Assembly: GCF_050587525.1 (NCBI RefSeq)
Contig: NZ_JBOBFT010000016.1
Span: forward strand, 1-64,000
Direction of reading: 5' to 3'
Origin: Plantibacter sp050587525
GTDB lineage: Bacteria > Actinomycetota > Actinomycetes > Actinomycetales > Microbacteriaceae
Length of the DNA stretch: 64,000 nt
In this document: one piece after another, positions 43,289 to 50,387 of the stretch
Layout of the letters: every line of letters begins with the position of its first letter
Position numbering within the stretch: the stretch's first letter is position 1
The notes under the pieces: generated by a model
Database searches by the model: none
What the model saw: the letters and a program-made list of their open reading frames with translations, nothing else
Told to the model about the DNA's origin: nothing
Made by a program: the position numbers and the translations under genes

Positions 43289-44356
43289 CTACCGATCGTC
43301 TGCTTTGGATTCGCTGCGGACCGCCGTTGTCTGGCGGTTCCGGGCGTCGGCGAGGGCGCGGATCGATGAGCGCAGACCGTCGACGGTGGGGGTCGGCATG
43401 CGGTCCACGCCGAGCGCATCACGCAGCCGGTCCCCCGACACGACGAAGTCCTCGGTGAGCTTCGCGAGCCGCCTGGAGGTGAGGGGGACGACGGGCACGA
43501 CGTCGCCGATGCGCGCTCCGAAGCGGACGAGCGGTGCGGGGACCCTGAGGTGACGGACCCGTCTGCCGGTGACCTCGCCGATGATGTCGACGAGGTCCGC
43601 CGTCGAGATCGGGTCGTCGTCGGCGACGTTGTACACGCCCGTCGGCACGCGGTGTGCGTTGCCGGTTCCGGGCGTCGCGCCCGCGTCGGACGCTCGGCCC
43701 ACGTCAGGCGCGTCCGCGAGGATCTGGGCGATCGCCCACGACAGGTTGCCGACCGAGACGAACGTCCGCTTACCGGAGAACGCATCGAGCGGGTACGGCA
43801 CACCGCGGGAGATGAGGCCGAACAGGAGCCCGAGATTGCCGGGGTCGCCTGGTCCGTGGACCATCGTGGGCCGCAGGATCACCACACGCTTGCCCTCGGG
43901 CTGCTCGACGGCGAGCAGGAGGCGTTCCGCCGCGAGCTTGGATCTGCCGTACGGCGTCAGCGGATGCGGTGCAGCCGACTCGTCGAGGACGCCTGCGACG
44001 CTCTCCTCGTTGACGGCCGCGACGCTGCTGAGCTGGACGAAGGTGTGCGCGTCGCTCGCGAGGAACGCGGAGTACGCGCGCTCGGCCAGCTCCGTGTTGA
44101 TCCGGAAGTACTCGTCGGGCGAGCTCTTCCCATCGAGGTCGTGCGCCTTGCCCGCGAGGTTCACGACGGCGTCGATCCCCGCGGGGAACGGCTCGTCGCG
44201 CCAGCCCCGGAGCGAGAACGGGACGACGTCGAACCCGGCGTCGCTGAGGACGGGAACCAGGTTCGTGCCGATGAAGCCCGTCGCCCCCGTCACCAGGATG
44301 CGCGGCTTCGATGCTTCGGCCGGCCGGTGCCCGCCGCCGTCTGCAGTGTTCGTCAT
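43289..44356 (-). CDS. NAD-dependent epimerase/reductase (extended SDR)
   Basis: A 355-residue extended short-chain dehydrogenase. ILVTGATGFIGTNLVPVL near residue 20 binds NAD(P), and the catalytic YxxxK is in TPYGRSKLAAE near residue 148. The family includes WbpV, which reduces the 4-keto sugar made by WbpM, and UDP-glucose 4-epimerases. With the adjacent WbpM-type gene, reduction to UDP-QuiNAc or UDP-FucNAc is the favoured role, but this is inference. The start at 44356 overlaps the GT2 stop by 4 bp; a longer in-frame version would overlap that gene fully. Confidence 0.82.
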   Translation of the reverse strand: MTNTADGGGHRPAEASKPRILVTGATGFIGTNLVPVLSDAGFDVVPFSLRGWRDEPFPAGIDAVVNLAGKAHDLDGKSSPDEYFRINTELAERAYSAFLASDAHTFVQLSSVAAVNEESVAGVLDESAAPHPLTPYGRSKLAAERLLLAVEQPEGKRVVILRPTMVHGPGDPGNLGLLFGLISRGVPYPLDAFSGKRTFVSVGNLSWAIAQILADAPDVGRASDAGATPGTGNAHRVPTGVYNVADDDPISTADLVDIIGEVTGRRVRHLRVPAPLVRFGARIGDVVPVVPLTSRRLAKLTEDFVVSGDRLRDALGVDRMPTPTVDGLRSSIRALADARNRQTTAVRSESKADDR

Positions 44357-45150
44357 CGGCCGAACCACCCCCACTTCCTGAAGTACACGAACGCTCCCTG
44401 GATGGAGTACCACATGAGCTTCCGGTTCCGGTGCGACCCCTTCTCGAAGTGGTGGTGGATCGTCGCCGCAGGCAGGTACGCGGTTCGGGACACCTGCAGG
44501 AACCGCCTGGTCAGATCCGCATCCTCGATGTACATGAAGATGCGCTCGTCGAAGAAGCCGACGCGTTCGAGGGTGTCGGTGCGAAGGAACATGAAACATC
44601 CGGACAGGTACGGGATGTCGTACATCGTCCGGTTGTAGTCGTGCGACGGATTGCGGTCCTTGTCGCGGTACTCGTACGCGGCCATGCGCTTCGCGAACCG
44701 CTTCTGGAGCGGAGCGGGCAGGAACCGCCTCGCGAACAGGTCGAAGGGCGTCGGGTTCGTCTTACAGAGGTACTGCATGTCCCCGTTGGGATACAGGACC
44801 TTCGGCATCGTGTGACCGACCTCTGGGTGCTCATCCATGAACGCCACGAGGGTGTCGATCGCCTCCGCCTCGAAGTACACGTCCGGATTGATGACCACGT
44901 GATACTTCGAGTGGCCGATCACGGCCGCGATGGCGAGATTGTGGGCGGCGCCGAATCCCGGATTCGCGGGGTTGTGGAGGTACTCGATGCGCGGGTCGTC
45001 GGCGAGGTCGCGGAGCTCATCGGTCGGGGAATTGTCGACGAGGTACAGCTTCTCGACGTTGCCGCTCGAGAGCGTCGAACCGATGGCGGCCTCGAGCTTC
45101 GTGCGATCGTTCTGGTACATGACGATGCACCCGGTCACAGGACGGCTCAC
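44353..45150 (-). CDS. Family-2 glycosyltransferase (rhamnosyltransferase-like)
   Basis: A 265-residue GT2 enzyme without membrane helices. The nucleotide-sugar fold starts right at the N-terminus (TGCIVMYQNDRTKLEA), and YHVVINPDVYFE (near residue 90) carries the family N-P-D/V metal-binding motif. HNPANPGFGAAHNLAI is typical of rhamnosyltransferases of the WbbL kind. The GTG at 45150 is used because GGAGGGG precedes it at 7 nt; upstream in-frame sequence is Arg-rich and non-conserved. It is the first gene of the sugar module read toward sua5. Confidence 0.85.
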   Translation of the reverse strand: MSRPVTGCIVMYQNDRTKLEAAIGSTLSSGNVEKLYLVDNSPTDELRDLADDPRIEYLHNPANPGFGAAHNLAIAAVIGHSKYHVVINPDVYFEAEAIDTLVAFMDEHPEVGHTMPKVLYPNGDMQYLCKTNPTPFDLFARRFLPAPLQKRFAKRMAAYEYRDKDRNPSHDYNRTMYDIPYLSGCFMFLRTDTLERVGFFDERIFMYIEDADLTRRFLQVSRTAYLPAATIHHHFEKGSHRNRKLMWYSIQGAFVYFRKWGWFGR

Positions 45151-45343
45151 TCGGACACCCCTCCGCAGATCATGCGCGCGGGACGCCTCGCCGGTCCCAT
45201 GTCGCCGCGTCAGTCTACTTCGTGGGCGGCTGGAAGGACGTCGAGGGCCCTGTCGCCGGCCGCTTCGTGACGTCCCGATGCGGATCGCCACCGTTGTGCA
45301 CGGATGTGCAGCACCAACCGCCGGATGACCACACGGCAGCGAC

Positions 45344-45349
45344 CATACT
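45344..45349 (+). promoter_or_regulatory. Candidate -10 box, leaderless HAD-gene mRNA
   Basis: CATACT ends 6 nt before the GTG at 45356. Nothing else was recognised in 45151-45355. Confidence 0.35.
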
Positions 45350-45355
45350 GGGGAG

Positions 45356-45994
45356 GTGGCTCCTCGCGTGTTCTTCTTCGACTGTGACAAAACCCTCTAC
45401 GACTACGATTTCCGCAAACGGCTCCCGGCGCTCAGCCGGTTGAGCGGCGTCAGCCAGTACCGGCTCGCCAAGGACTGGTGGGAGGGCGGCTACGAGAGCG
45501 CGGCCAACATCGGTGAGTACTCGACGAGCGAGGAGTACCTCACGATCTTCGCCGAGGTCACCGGGCACGCACTCACGCTCGAGGAGTGGCAGGAGGCTCG
45601 TCACGCCGCGATGACGCCGATCCCGGGGGCGATCGACGCGCTCAAGCGCACGCTCTCCCTCGGCACGGTCTCACTGCTCTCCAACAACCCCATCCCCTTC
45701 AAGGACTCCTTCCCCGTGCTGGCACCGGAGGTCGCGCCGCTCCTCGGCCAGAACGACCTCGTGTCCGCGGTGCTCGGAGCCGAGAAGCCCGAACGACGGA
45801 TTTACACCCGCGCGCTCGGCCGCTACGGGGTCACGGCAGACCGCGCCATCCTCATCGACGACTCGGCCGCCAACTGCGACGGCGCCCGCGAGGTCGGGAT
45901 GCACGCGTTCCACTTCACGAAGGCCGACGACGGCTCGTTCGACATCGACGGCCTCAACGCCGCGATCGACGCGTTCGTCGAGGCGACCCCGTAA
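45356..45994 (+). CDS. HAD-superfamily hydrolase, pyrimidine 5'-nucleotidase-like
   Basis: A 212-residue HAD phosphatase. Motif I is FFFDCDKTLYDYD (nucleophile Asp at about residue 9), motif II SLLSNNP, motif III lysine in GAEKPERRIY and motif IV LIDDSAANCDGA. The D-x-D-K-TLY form and the cap layout resemble yeast Sdt1/bacterial pyrimidine 5'-nucleotidases, but the substrate is not certain. The GTG at 45356 follows a CATACT box by 6 nt, favouring a leaderless start; GTG at 45368 behind GGGGAGG is an alternative. It is convergent with prmC, with a repeat cluster between. Confidence 0.8.
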   Translation: MAPRVFFFDCDKTLYDYDFRKRLPALSRLSGVSQYRLAKDWWEGGYESAANIGEYSTSEEYLTIFAEVTGHALTLEEWQEARHAAMTPIPGAIDALKRTLSLGTVSLLSNNPIPFKDSFPVLAPEVAPLLGQNDLVSAVLGAEKPERRIYTRALGRYGVTADRAILIDDSAANCDGAREVGMHAFHFTKADDGSFDIDGLNAAIDAFVEATP

Positions 45995-46014
45995 CGCGAC
46001 AGGGGCCGAATCGA

Positions 46015-46106
46015 CACTTCGACAAGGCTCAGTGACCGGTCCCTGCGGCCGGTCCCTGAGCCTGTCGAAGGGCTAGACCCCACCGGTCCCTGAGCCTGTC
46101 GAAGGG
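46015..46106. repeat. Cluster of three dispersed repeats between the HAD gene and prmC
   Basis: An inverted copy (46015-46039, CACTTCGACAAGGCTCAGTGACCGG) is followed by two forward copies of GGTCCCTGAGCCTGTCGAAGGG (46051-46072 and 46085-46106). The last one touches the prmC stop codon. The inverted and forward copies could form a long hairpin that ends transcription from both sides. Confidence 0.88.
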
Positions 46107-47021
46107 CTAGCGCAACGCGATCGTCGCGCGGTCGCGGAGGGTCAGATCGCGGTGGGTCGATGCCGCGTGCCAGCCGTCGGCCGTCAGGATGTCGCGGATC
46201 GCGGCGCCCTGCAGCTCACCGTGCTCGATGATGAGCGTCCCGCCGGGGTGCAGGAGTCGCGCGGCCGTCGTCGAGACCTCGCGCACGACGTCGAGACCGT
46301 CCGGCCCTCCGTAGAGCGCCGCCGCCGGGTCGTGGAGCCGCACCTCGGGATCGCGTGGGATCGCCTCGTCTGGCACGTACGGCGGATTCGAGATGACGAC
46401 GTCGACCGTCCCGTCGAGGTCGTGGAAGGCGTCAGCCAGGTGCTCGAAGACCAGTCGGGTGTTGTCGGCTCCGAACTCGCGGAAGTTCTGCTTCGTCCAG
46501 ATGAACGCGTCGACGGAGTTCTCGGCGGCGTGGATCGATGCGTGGGGCACCTCCGTCGCCATCGCGAGGGCGATCGCGCCGCTGCCGGTTCCCAGGTCGA
46601 CGCCGACGGGGTGCTCGGTCGGGACCGCGCGGAGGGCGTCGATCGCGAACTGCACGACCGTCTCCGTCTCGGGCCGCGGCACGAAGACGCCCGGTCCGAC
46701 GGCGAGTTCGAGTGAGCGGAACGCCGCCCGGCCGGTGATGTGCTGCAAGGGTTCGCGTGCGGAACGGCGCTCCACGAGGGTCGCGAGCTCCGCCGCATCG
46801 ACCGCTTCGATCGCGCGTCCAGTGATGGCGGCCGCCTGCACGGCTCCCCTGCCCAAGCCCAGGACATGGCCGATGAGCAGCTCGGCGTCGACGTCGGCCG
46901 ATGGGACGCCCGCCGTGGTCAGGATGCCGATCGCCCGCTCACGCGCATCGGCGACGGTCGTCGGAAGACCAGAGGCCGAAGGCCCGGAGGGAACGGGGGA
47001 CGGGGAGGAAGGAATCTGCAT
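46107..47021 (-). CDS. prmC: Release-factor glutamine methyltransferase
   Basis: A 304-residue SAM-dependent methyltransferase that modifies the GGQ glutamine of release factors RF1 and RF2. The SAM site is VGVDLGTGSGAIALAMA near residue 142, and the catalytic NPPY is in VVISNPPYVPDE near residue 205. The N-terminal helical domain has the family TGRAAFRSLELAVGPGVFVPRPETE. A Pro/Ser-rich leader of about 20 residues precedes it. In related actinobacteria prmC follows prfA directly; here 6.8 kb of other genes separates them. Confidence 0.93.
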   Translation of the reverse strand: MQIPSSPSPVPSGPSASGLPTTVADARERAIGILTTAGVPSADVDAELLIGHVLGLGRGAVQAAAITGRAIEAVDAAELATLVERRSAREPLQHITGRAAFRSLELAVGPGVFVPRPETETVVQFAIDALRAVPTEHPVGVDLGTGSGAIALAMATEVPHASIHAAENSVDAFIWTKQNFREFGADNTRLVFEHLADAFHDLDGTVDVVISNPPYVPDEAIPRDPEVRLHDPAAALYGGPDGLDVVREVSTTAARLLHPGGTLIIEHGELQGAAIRDILTADGWHAASTHRDLTLRDRATIALR

Positions 47022-47232
47022 TGGGCGCTGTCTGCATCGAGGATGGCCGGCTCGGGATGATCGGCTCGGATGACCGCCACGAGCCTACCGCAGCGCGTTC
47101 GCCTGCGATCCGCGGATCAACAGGCCGAGTCGAGTGTCGTTCGCGCCTCCAGCGCAGCCGCTCCGCACCATCGCCTAACACGCATGGACAGCGTCTGCTC
47201 GTCATACAGGCCCATCCGAGTCGCTCTGGACA

Positions 47233-47238
47233 TAGTCT
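47233..47238 (+). promoter_or_regulatory. Candidate -10 box of the cysK-cysE operon
   Basis: TAGTCT lies 37 nt upstream of the cysK GTG. It is followed by a short leader with a GAGG ribosome binding site. No strong -35 and no known cysteine-responsive element were seen in 47022-47275. Confidence 0.3.
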
Positions 47239-47275
47239 GGGAGGACACCCCTTCGACGAAAGCAGAGGCCGGAAC

Positions 47276-48214
47276 GTGGCAGGCACGATCTACAACGACA
47301 TCACCGAGGCCTACGGCCGCACCCCCCTGGTCCGCCTGAACCGCCTCACGGACGGCCTCGGCGCGACGGTCCTCGCGAAACTCGAGTTCTACAACCCGGG
47401 TTCGAGCGTCAAGGACCGCCTGGGCGTCGCCCTCGTCGATGCCGCAGAGGCCTCAGGCCAGCTGCAGCCGGGTGGAACGATCGTCGAGTCCACGAGCGGC
47501 AACACGGGCATCGCCCTCGCCCTCGTCGGCGCCGCCCGCGGGTACAAGGTCATCCTCACGATGCCGGCGTCCATGAGCAAGGAGCGACGTATGCTCCTCC
47601 GGGCATACGGCGCGGAGATCGTCCTGACCGACCCGACCAAGGGCATGAAGCTCGCGGTCGAGGAGACCCAGGAGATCGTCGCGAAGACCCCGGGCGCCGT
47701 CTGGGTCCGCCAGTTCGAGAACGAGGCGAACCCCGCCATCCACAAGAAGACGACCGCTCCGGAGATCTGGGAGGACACCGCCGGCAAGGTCGACGTGTTC
47801 GTCGCCGGCATCGGCACCGGCGGCACGATCACGGGCGTCGGCCAGTGGCTGCGCGAGAAGAACCCCGACGTGCACATCGTCGCCGTCGAGCCCGCCGACT
47901 CCCCGCTGCTCAGCGAGGGTCGCGCCGGCGGTCACAAGATCCAGGGCATCGGACCGAACTTCGTCCCGCCCATCCTCGACACGTCGATCTTCAGCGAGAT
48001 CATCCCCGTCCAGACCGATGTCGCGCTGGCGACGGCGCGGAAGCTCGCGACCGACGAGGGCATCCTCGGCGGCATGTCCGCCGGCGCCGCCACGTGGGCC
48101 GCTCTCGAGGTCGCGAAGCGTCCCGAGTTCGCCGGCAAGAACATCGTGGTGATCATCCCGGATGCGGGAGAACGTTACCTCTCCACCGCGATGTACGACG
48201 ACCTGCGCGACTAG
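47276..48214 (+). CDS. cysK: Cysteine synthase A (O-acetylserine sulfhydrylase)
   Basis: A 312-residue PLP enzyme making cysteine from O-acetylserine and sulfide. The PLP lysine is K46 in NPGSSVKDRLG, the substrate loop TSGNTGIALA is near residue 72, and the PLP phosphate loop GIGTGGTITGVG is near residue 178. Length is standard. The GTG at 47276 has GAGG upstream; a longer in-frame extension is not conserved. The cysE gene follows after 9 bp, so both steps of cysteine synthesis from serine are in one operon and the two enzymes can form the cysteine synthase complex. Confidence 0.95.
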   Translation: MAGTIYNDITEAYGRTPLVRLNRLTDGLGATVLAKLEFYNPGSSVKDRLGVALVDAAEASGQLQPGGTIVESTSGNTGIALALVGAARGYKVILTMPASMSKERRMLLRAYGAEIVLTDPTKGMKLAVEETQEIVAKTPGAVWVRQFENEANPAIHKKTTAPEIWEDTAGKVDVFVAGIGTGGTITGVGQWLREKNPDVHIVAVEPADSPLLSEGRAGGHKIQGIGPNFVPPILDTSIFSEIIPVQTDVALATARKLATDEGILGGMSAGAATWAALEVAKRPEFAGKNIVVIIPDAGERYLSTAMYDDLRD

Positions 48215-48223
48215 GAACGATCG

Positions 48224-48790
48224 ATGGGGATGCTGTCGCGGATGCGCGAGGACGTCAGGGCCGCGCGCGTCCACGACCCCGCCGCTCGGAACAACGCGGA
48301 GGTCGTGCTCAGCTACTCCGGTCTCCACGCCGTGTGGGCGTACCGGGTGCACCATCGGCTCTGGGTGCGCGGCTTCAAGACGGCTGCACGGTTCCTGTCG
48401 CAGTTCACCCGGTTCCTCACAGGCATCGAGATCCACCCAGGTGCGAAGATCGGTCGTCGGTTCTTCATCGACCACGGCATGGGCGTCGTCATCGGCGAGA
48501 CCGCCGAGGTCGGCGACGACGTGATGCTGTACCACGGCGTCACGCTCGGCGGGAAGAGTCGCGGCAAGGGGAAGCGGCATCCCACGATCGCCGACGGAGT
48601 CGCGATCGGCGCCGGAGCGAAGATCCTCGGGCCGATCATCATCGGGACGGGCAGCATCGTCGGTGCGAACGCCGTCGTGACCAAGGATGCCCCTCCGCAG
48701 AGCCTCCTCGTGGGGGTCCCCGCCGTCGCCAAGCCGCGCGGCGCCGGTGATCACGGTCTCGCGCTGCTCGACCCCGAGTACTTCATCTAG
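48224..48790 (+). CDS. cysE: Serine O-acetyltransferase
   Basis: A 188-residue short-form CysE that acetylates serine with acetyl-CoA. The helical N-terminus is followed by the left-handed beta-helix (hexapeptide repeats) with DHGMGVVIGETAEVGDDV near residue 87 (catalytic His) and HGVTLGGKSRGKGKRHP near residue 105. It ends in ...LLDPEYFI; a terminal isoleucine is typical of CysE tails that insert into CysK. AGGA precedes the ATG at suitable spacing. Confidence 0.95.
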   Translation: MGMLSRMREDVRAARVHDPAARNNAEVVLSYSGLHAVWAYRVHHRLWVRGFKTAARFLSQFTRFLTGIEIHPGAKIGRRFFIDHGMGVVIGETAEVGDDVMLYHGVTLGGKSRGKGKRHPTIADGVAIGAGAKILGPIIIGTGSIVGANAVVTKDAPPQSLLVGVPAVAKPRGAGDHGLALLDPEYFI

Positions 48791-48851
48791 CCCTGCCCCT
48801 GCTTGCTCTGGTTCGTCAGCGCGATGCGCTCGCGCACCCGCGGATCCCCGT

Positions 48852-48885
48852 CGCGAGCGCGCCCCTGGCCCCACCCGCGCTCGCG
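48852..48885. terminator. Hairpin between cysE and the convergent gene
   Basis: CGCGAGCGCG (48852-48861) pairs perfectly with CGCGCTCGCG (48876-48885) across a 14-nt loop. It lies between the convergent ends of cysE and the Clp-N-like gene. There is no T-run, so it is a weak or Rho-assisted terminator candidate that could serve both strands. Confidence 0.5.
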
Positions 48886-48911
48886 GCACAGGGGCGCGCT
48901 CGGTCCCGTCG

Positions 48912-49463
48912 TCAGAGGCTCTCGTCCAGACGCCGGAACGAGCCGGGCCCGATCTCGCCACCGTGACCAGGCCCAGGTGGGATCCTCATGTCGATGCGCC
49001 ACCGATCCGGAACGGAAGCGAGCGGCGTCTCCGGACGACGGGTCGCCTGTCTCAGCGCATCCCACATCGACGATGTCCAGCCATCTCGAAGTGCATCGAT
49101 GGTGTGCCCCTGCGCATCGGGATGGGACAGAGCGCAGCCCAGCAGATGCGCGGTCGTGACATGCCCCAGGACTGACGCGTTTGACGAGATCCACGCCCCG
49201 CGCAGTACTGCGGAGAGCGCTTCGGAACGCATAGCAGGTGCCGACGATCGACGACGCTGCGCGCTGCCCAGTTCACCGGGGCTCCTGCGCATCGCCTCGA
49301 ACTCGAATCGTTCGAGCAGCGCTGCCGCCCGCCCGGCCGCCGGCGGCAGGAGCGCGCCGACGAGGTCATCGACTTCGAGGCTTCGCCGGCCGCCGTCGAG
49401 TGCGACTCGTTCCGACTCCTGCAGCGCCTCGAGACTCTCCGCTGACCAGATAGGGTGCAACAC
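48912..49463 (-). CDS. Orphan Clp N-domain-like protein (tentative)
   Basis: A 183-residue, largely helical protein that I do not recognise with certainty. Two parts resemble the paired helical repeats of the Clp N-terminal domain: VDDLVGALLPPAAGRAAALLERFEF (from about residue 32) and a later stretch with VTTAHLLGCALSHPDAQG (near residue 102), which recalls the TEHLLLGLL..EGEG pattern. No ATPase part is present. The GTG start follows directly on the stop of the upstream secreted-protein gene (TGAGTG), so the two are probably one transcript. The pair is less GC-rich than its surroundings. Confidence 0.6.
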   Translation of the reverse strand: MLHPIWSAESLEALQESERVALDGGRRSLEVDDLVGALLPPAAGRAAALLERFEFEAMRRSPGELGSAQRRRSSAPAMRSEALSAVLRGAWISSNASVLGHVTTAHLLGCALSHPDAQGHTIDALRDGWTSSMWDALRQATRRPETPLASVPDRWRIDMRIPPGPGHGGEIGPGSFRRLDESL

Positions 49464-50141
49464 TCAGATCAGCACTGGGATAGTCGGCGTGATCACGATC
49501 GTGTCCGAGTAACCGGTGCAATGCAACTCCCGATTGCCACCCCAAGCATCACACTCGGGAGGCCATGAAGTCCATGCCCAGCCCTCCGGCAGCAGCATCG
49601 TCGGATAGTGCATGAGCTGGTAGACGCCAGCACACGCAGCATAGAGCGTGCACACGTACTCACCTGCTGAGTGAGCGAACAAGCACGCCGCCCGCGTCTC
49701 ATTGCACTCTCCAATCGATCCATCGGATACCACCGAGTGGTCCTTGTAGACACGAACGATATTTGACATGTGGGCCATGGATTGATCTGGCCCTGTCACC
49801 GAACACCCAACACTGCCTTGATAGAACCCGTCGACTCCGACAAGGCCCCCATTGACGTAGTGAGAGTTGAAGGTTCCGGTCAGATTTGCCCAGCTGCAAC
49901 CGCCCTGGGGAGGGATCGAGAACGGGGTCTCCGTTCGGCCCGTTTCCAAGTGTGTCGCGGCTACTGTAGAGACGGTCGAAACGTACCGAGAATCCACACT
50001 GACGCTTTGACTCACGGTCACAATTTCGGACACAGGTTGTTCGCTAGCTTCCGCGCTCGTCCCAGAGATGTCTCCGAGCCCAACGATCCCGACGACGGCG
50101 CAGACCAACGCGATCGTCCCTCGCATCGCCAATGTAATCAT
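49464..50141 (-). CDS. Secreted cysteine-rich protein of unknown function
   Basis: A 225-residue exported protein. A hydrophobic signal sequence (MITLAMRGTIALVCAVVGIV) precedes a mature part with eight cysteines, probably four disulfides, and few charged residues. I do not recognise the fold. The ATG at 50141 is chosen over one four codons upstream because GGGAG stands 5 nt before it. Base composition is near 50-55% GC, well below the window average, which suggests recent acquisition. It is read with the Clp-N-like gene. Confidence 0.75.
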   Translation of the reverse strand: MITLAMRGTIALVCAVVGIVGLGDISGTSAEASEQPVSEIVTVSQSVSVDSRYVSTVSTVAATHLETGRTETPFSIPPQGGCSWANLTGTFNSHYVNGGLVGVDGFYQGSVGCSVTGPDQSMAHMSNIVRVYKDHSVVSDGSIGECNETRAACLFAHSAGEYVCTLYAACAGVYQLMHYPTMLLPEGWAWTSWPPECDAWGGNRELHCTGYSDTIVITPTIPVLI

Positions 50142-50214
50142 GGCTACTCCCATTCCTCTGATACCCGCCGCTTCCTGTAATTTGGCGGTTCACGACCACT
50201 CTTTCAGCTTAAAT

Positions 50215-50220
50215 ATGCTA
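50215..50220 (-). promoter_or_regulatory. Candidate promoter of the secreted-protein operon (-10 box)
   Basis: On the minus strand TAGCAT lies 17 nt after TTCAAC, in an AT-rich stretch 74 bp upstream of the start. The -35 overlaps the palindrome TTGAATATTCAA at 50239-50250, which could be an operator. Confidence 0.35.
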
Positions 50221-50238
50221 TGTCGACATTTCGCAGGG

Positions 50239-50250
50239 TTGAATATTCAA
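50239..50250. promoter_or_regulatory. 12-bp AT-rich palindrome TTGAATATTCAA
   Basis: A perfect palindrome in the intergenic region between the secreted-protein gene and the ABC-F gene. It overlaps the candidate -35 box of the former and ends at the first base of a small ORF before the latter. Confidence 0.4.
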
Positions 50251-50387
50251 TGGTCAACACCTGTTGTTCACGCCAGATCACGAGGGCGCTTTCGCATCCG
50301 ACTACGGATACGGTTGAAGCGGACAGGCCTCACCCGATGTCGGCGTCCCTGGCCCACGAGGGCCGACCATCGAGAGGACCACGATGA
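50250..50387 (+). CDS. Possible 45-codon upstream ORF of the ABC-F gene
   Basis: An ATG at 50250 opens a 45-codon frame whose TGA stop overlaps the ABC-F ATG (ATGA at 50384-50387). Some ABC-F genes are controlled by upstream ORFs. The evidence here is thin: the ribosome binding site (AGGG, 10 nt away) is weak and chance ORFs are common at high GC. Confidence 0.25.
   Translation: MVNTCCSRQITRALSHPTTDTVEADRPHPMSASLAHEGRPSRGPR

Noticed and set aside
38036..43369. 683- and 634-codon plus-strand frames
   Set aside because: They are antisense to the WecA-like/Sua5 and WbpM-like genes; the Ala/Gly-rich part only mirrors the Sua5 repeat tract.
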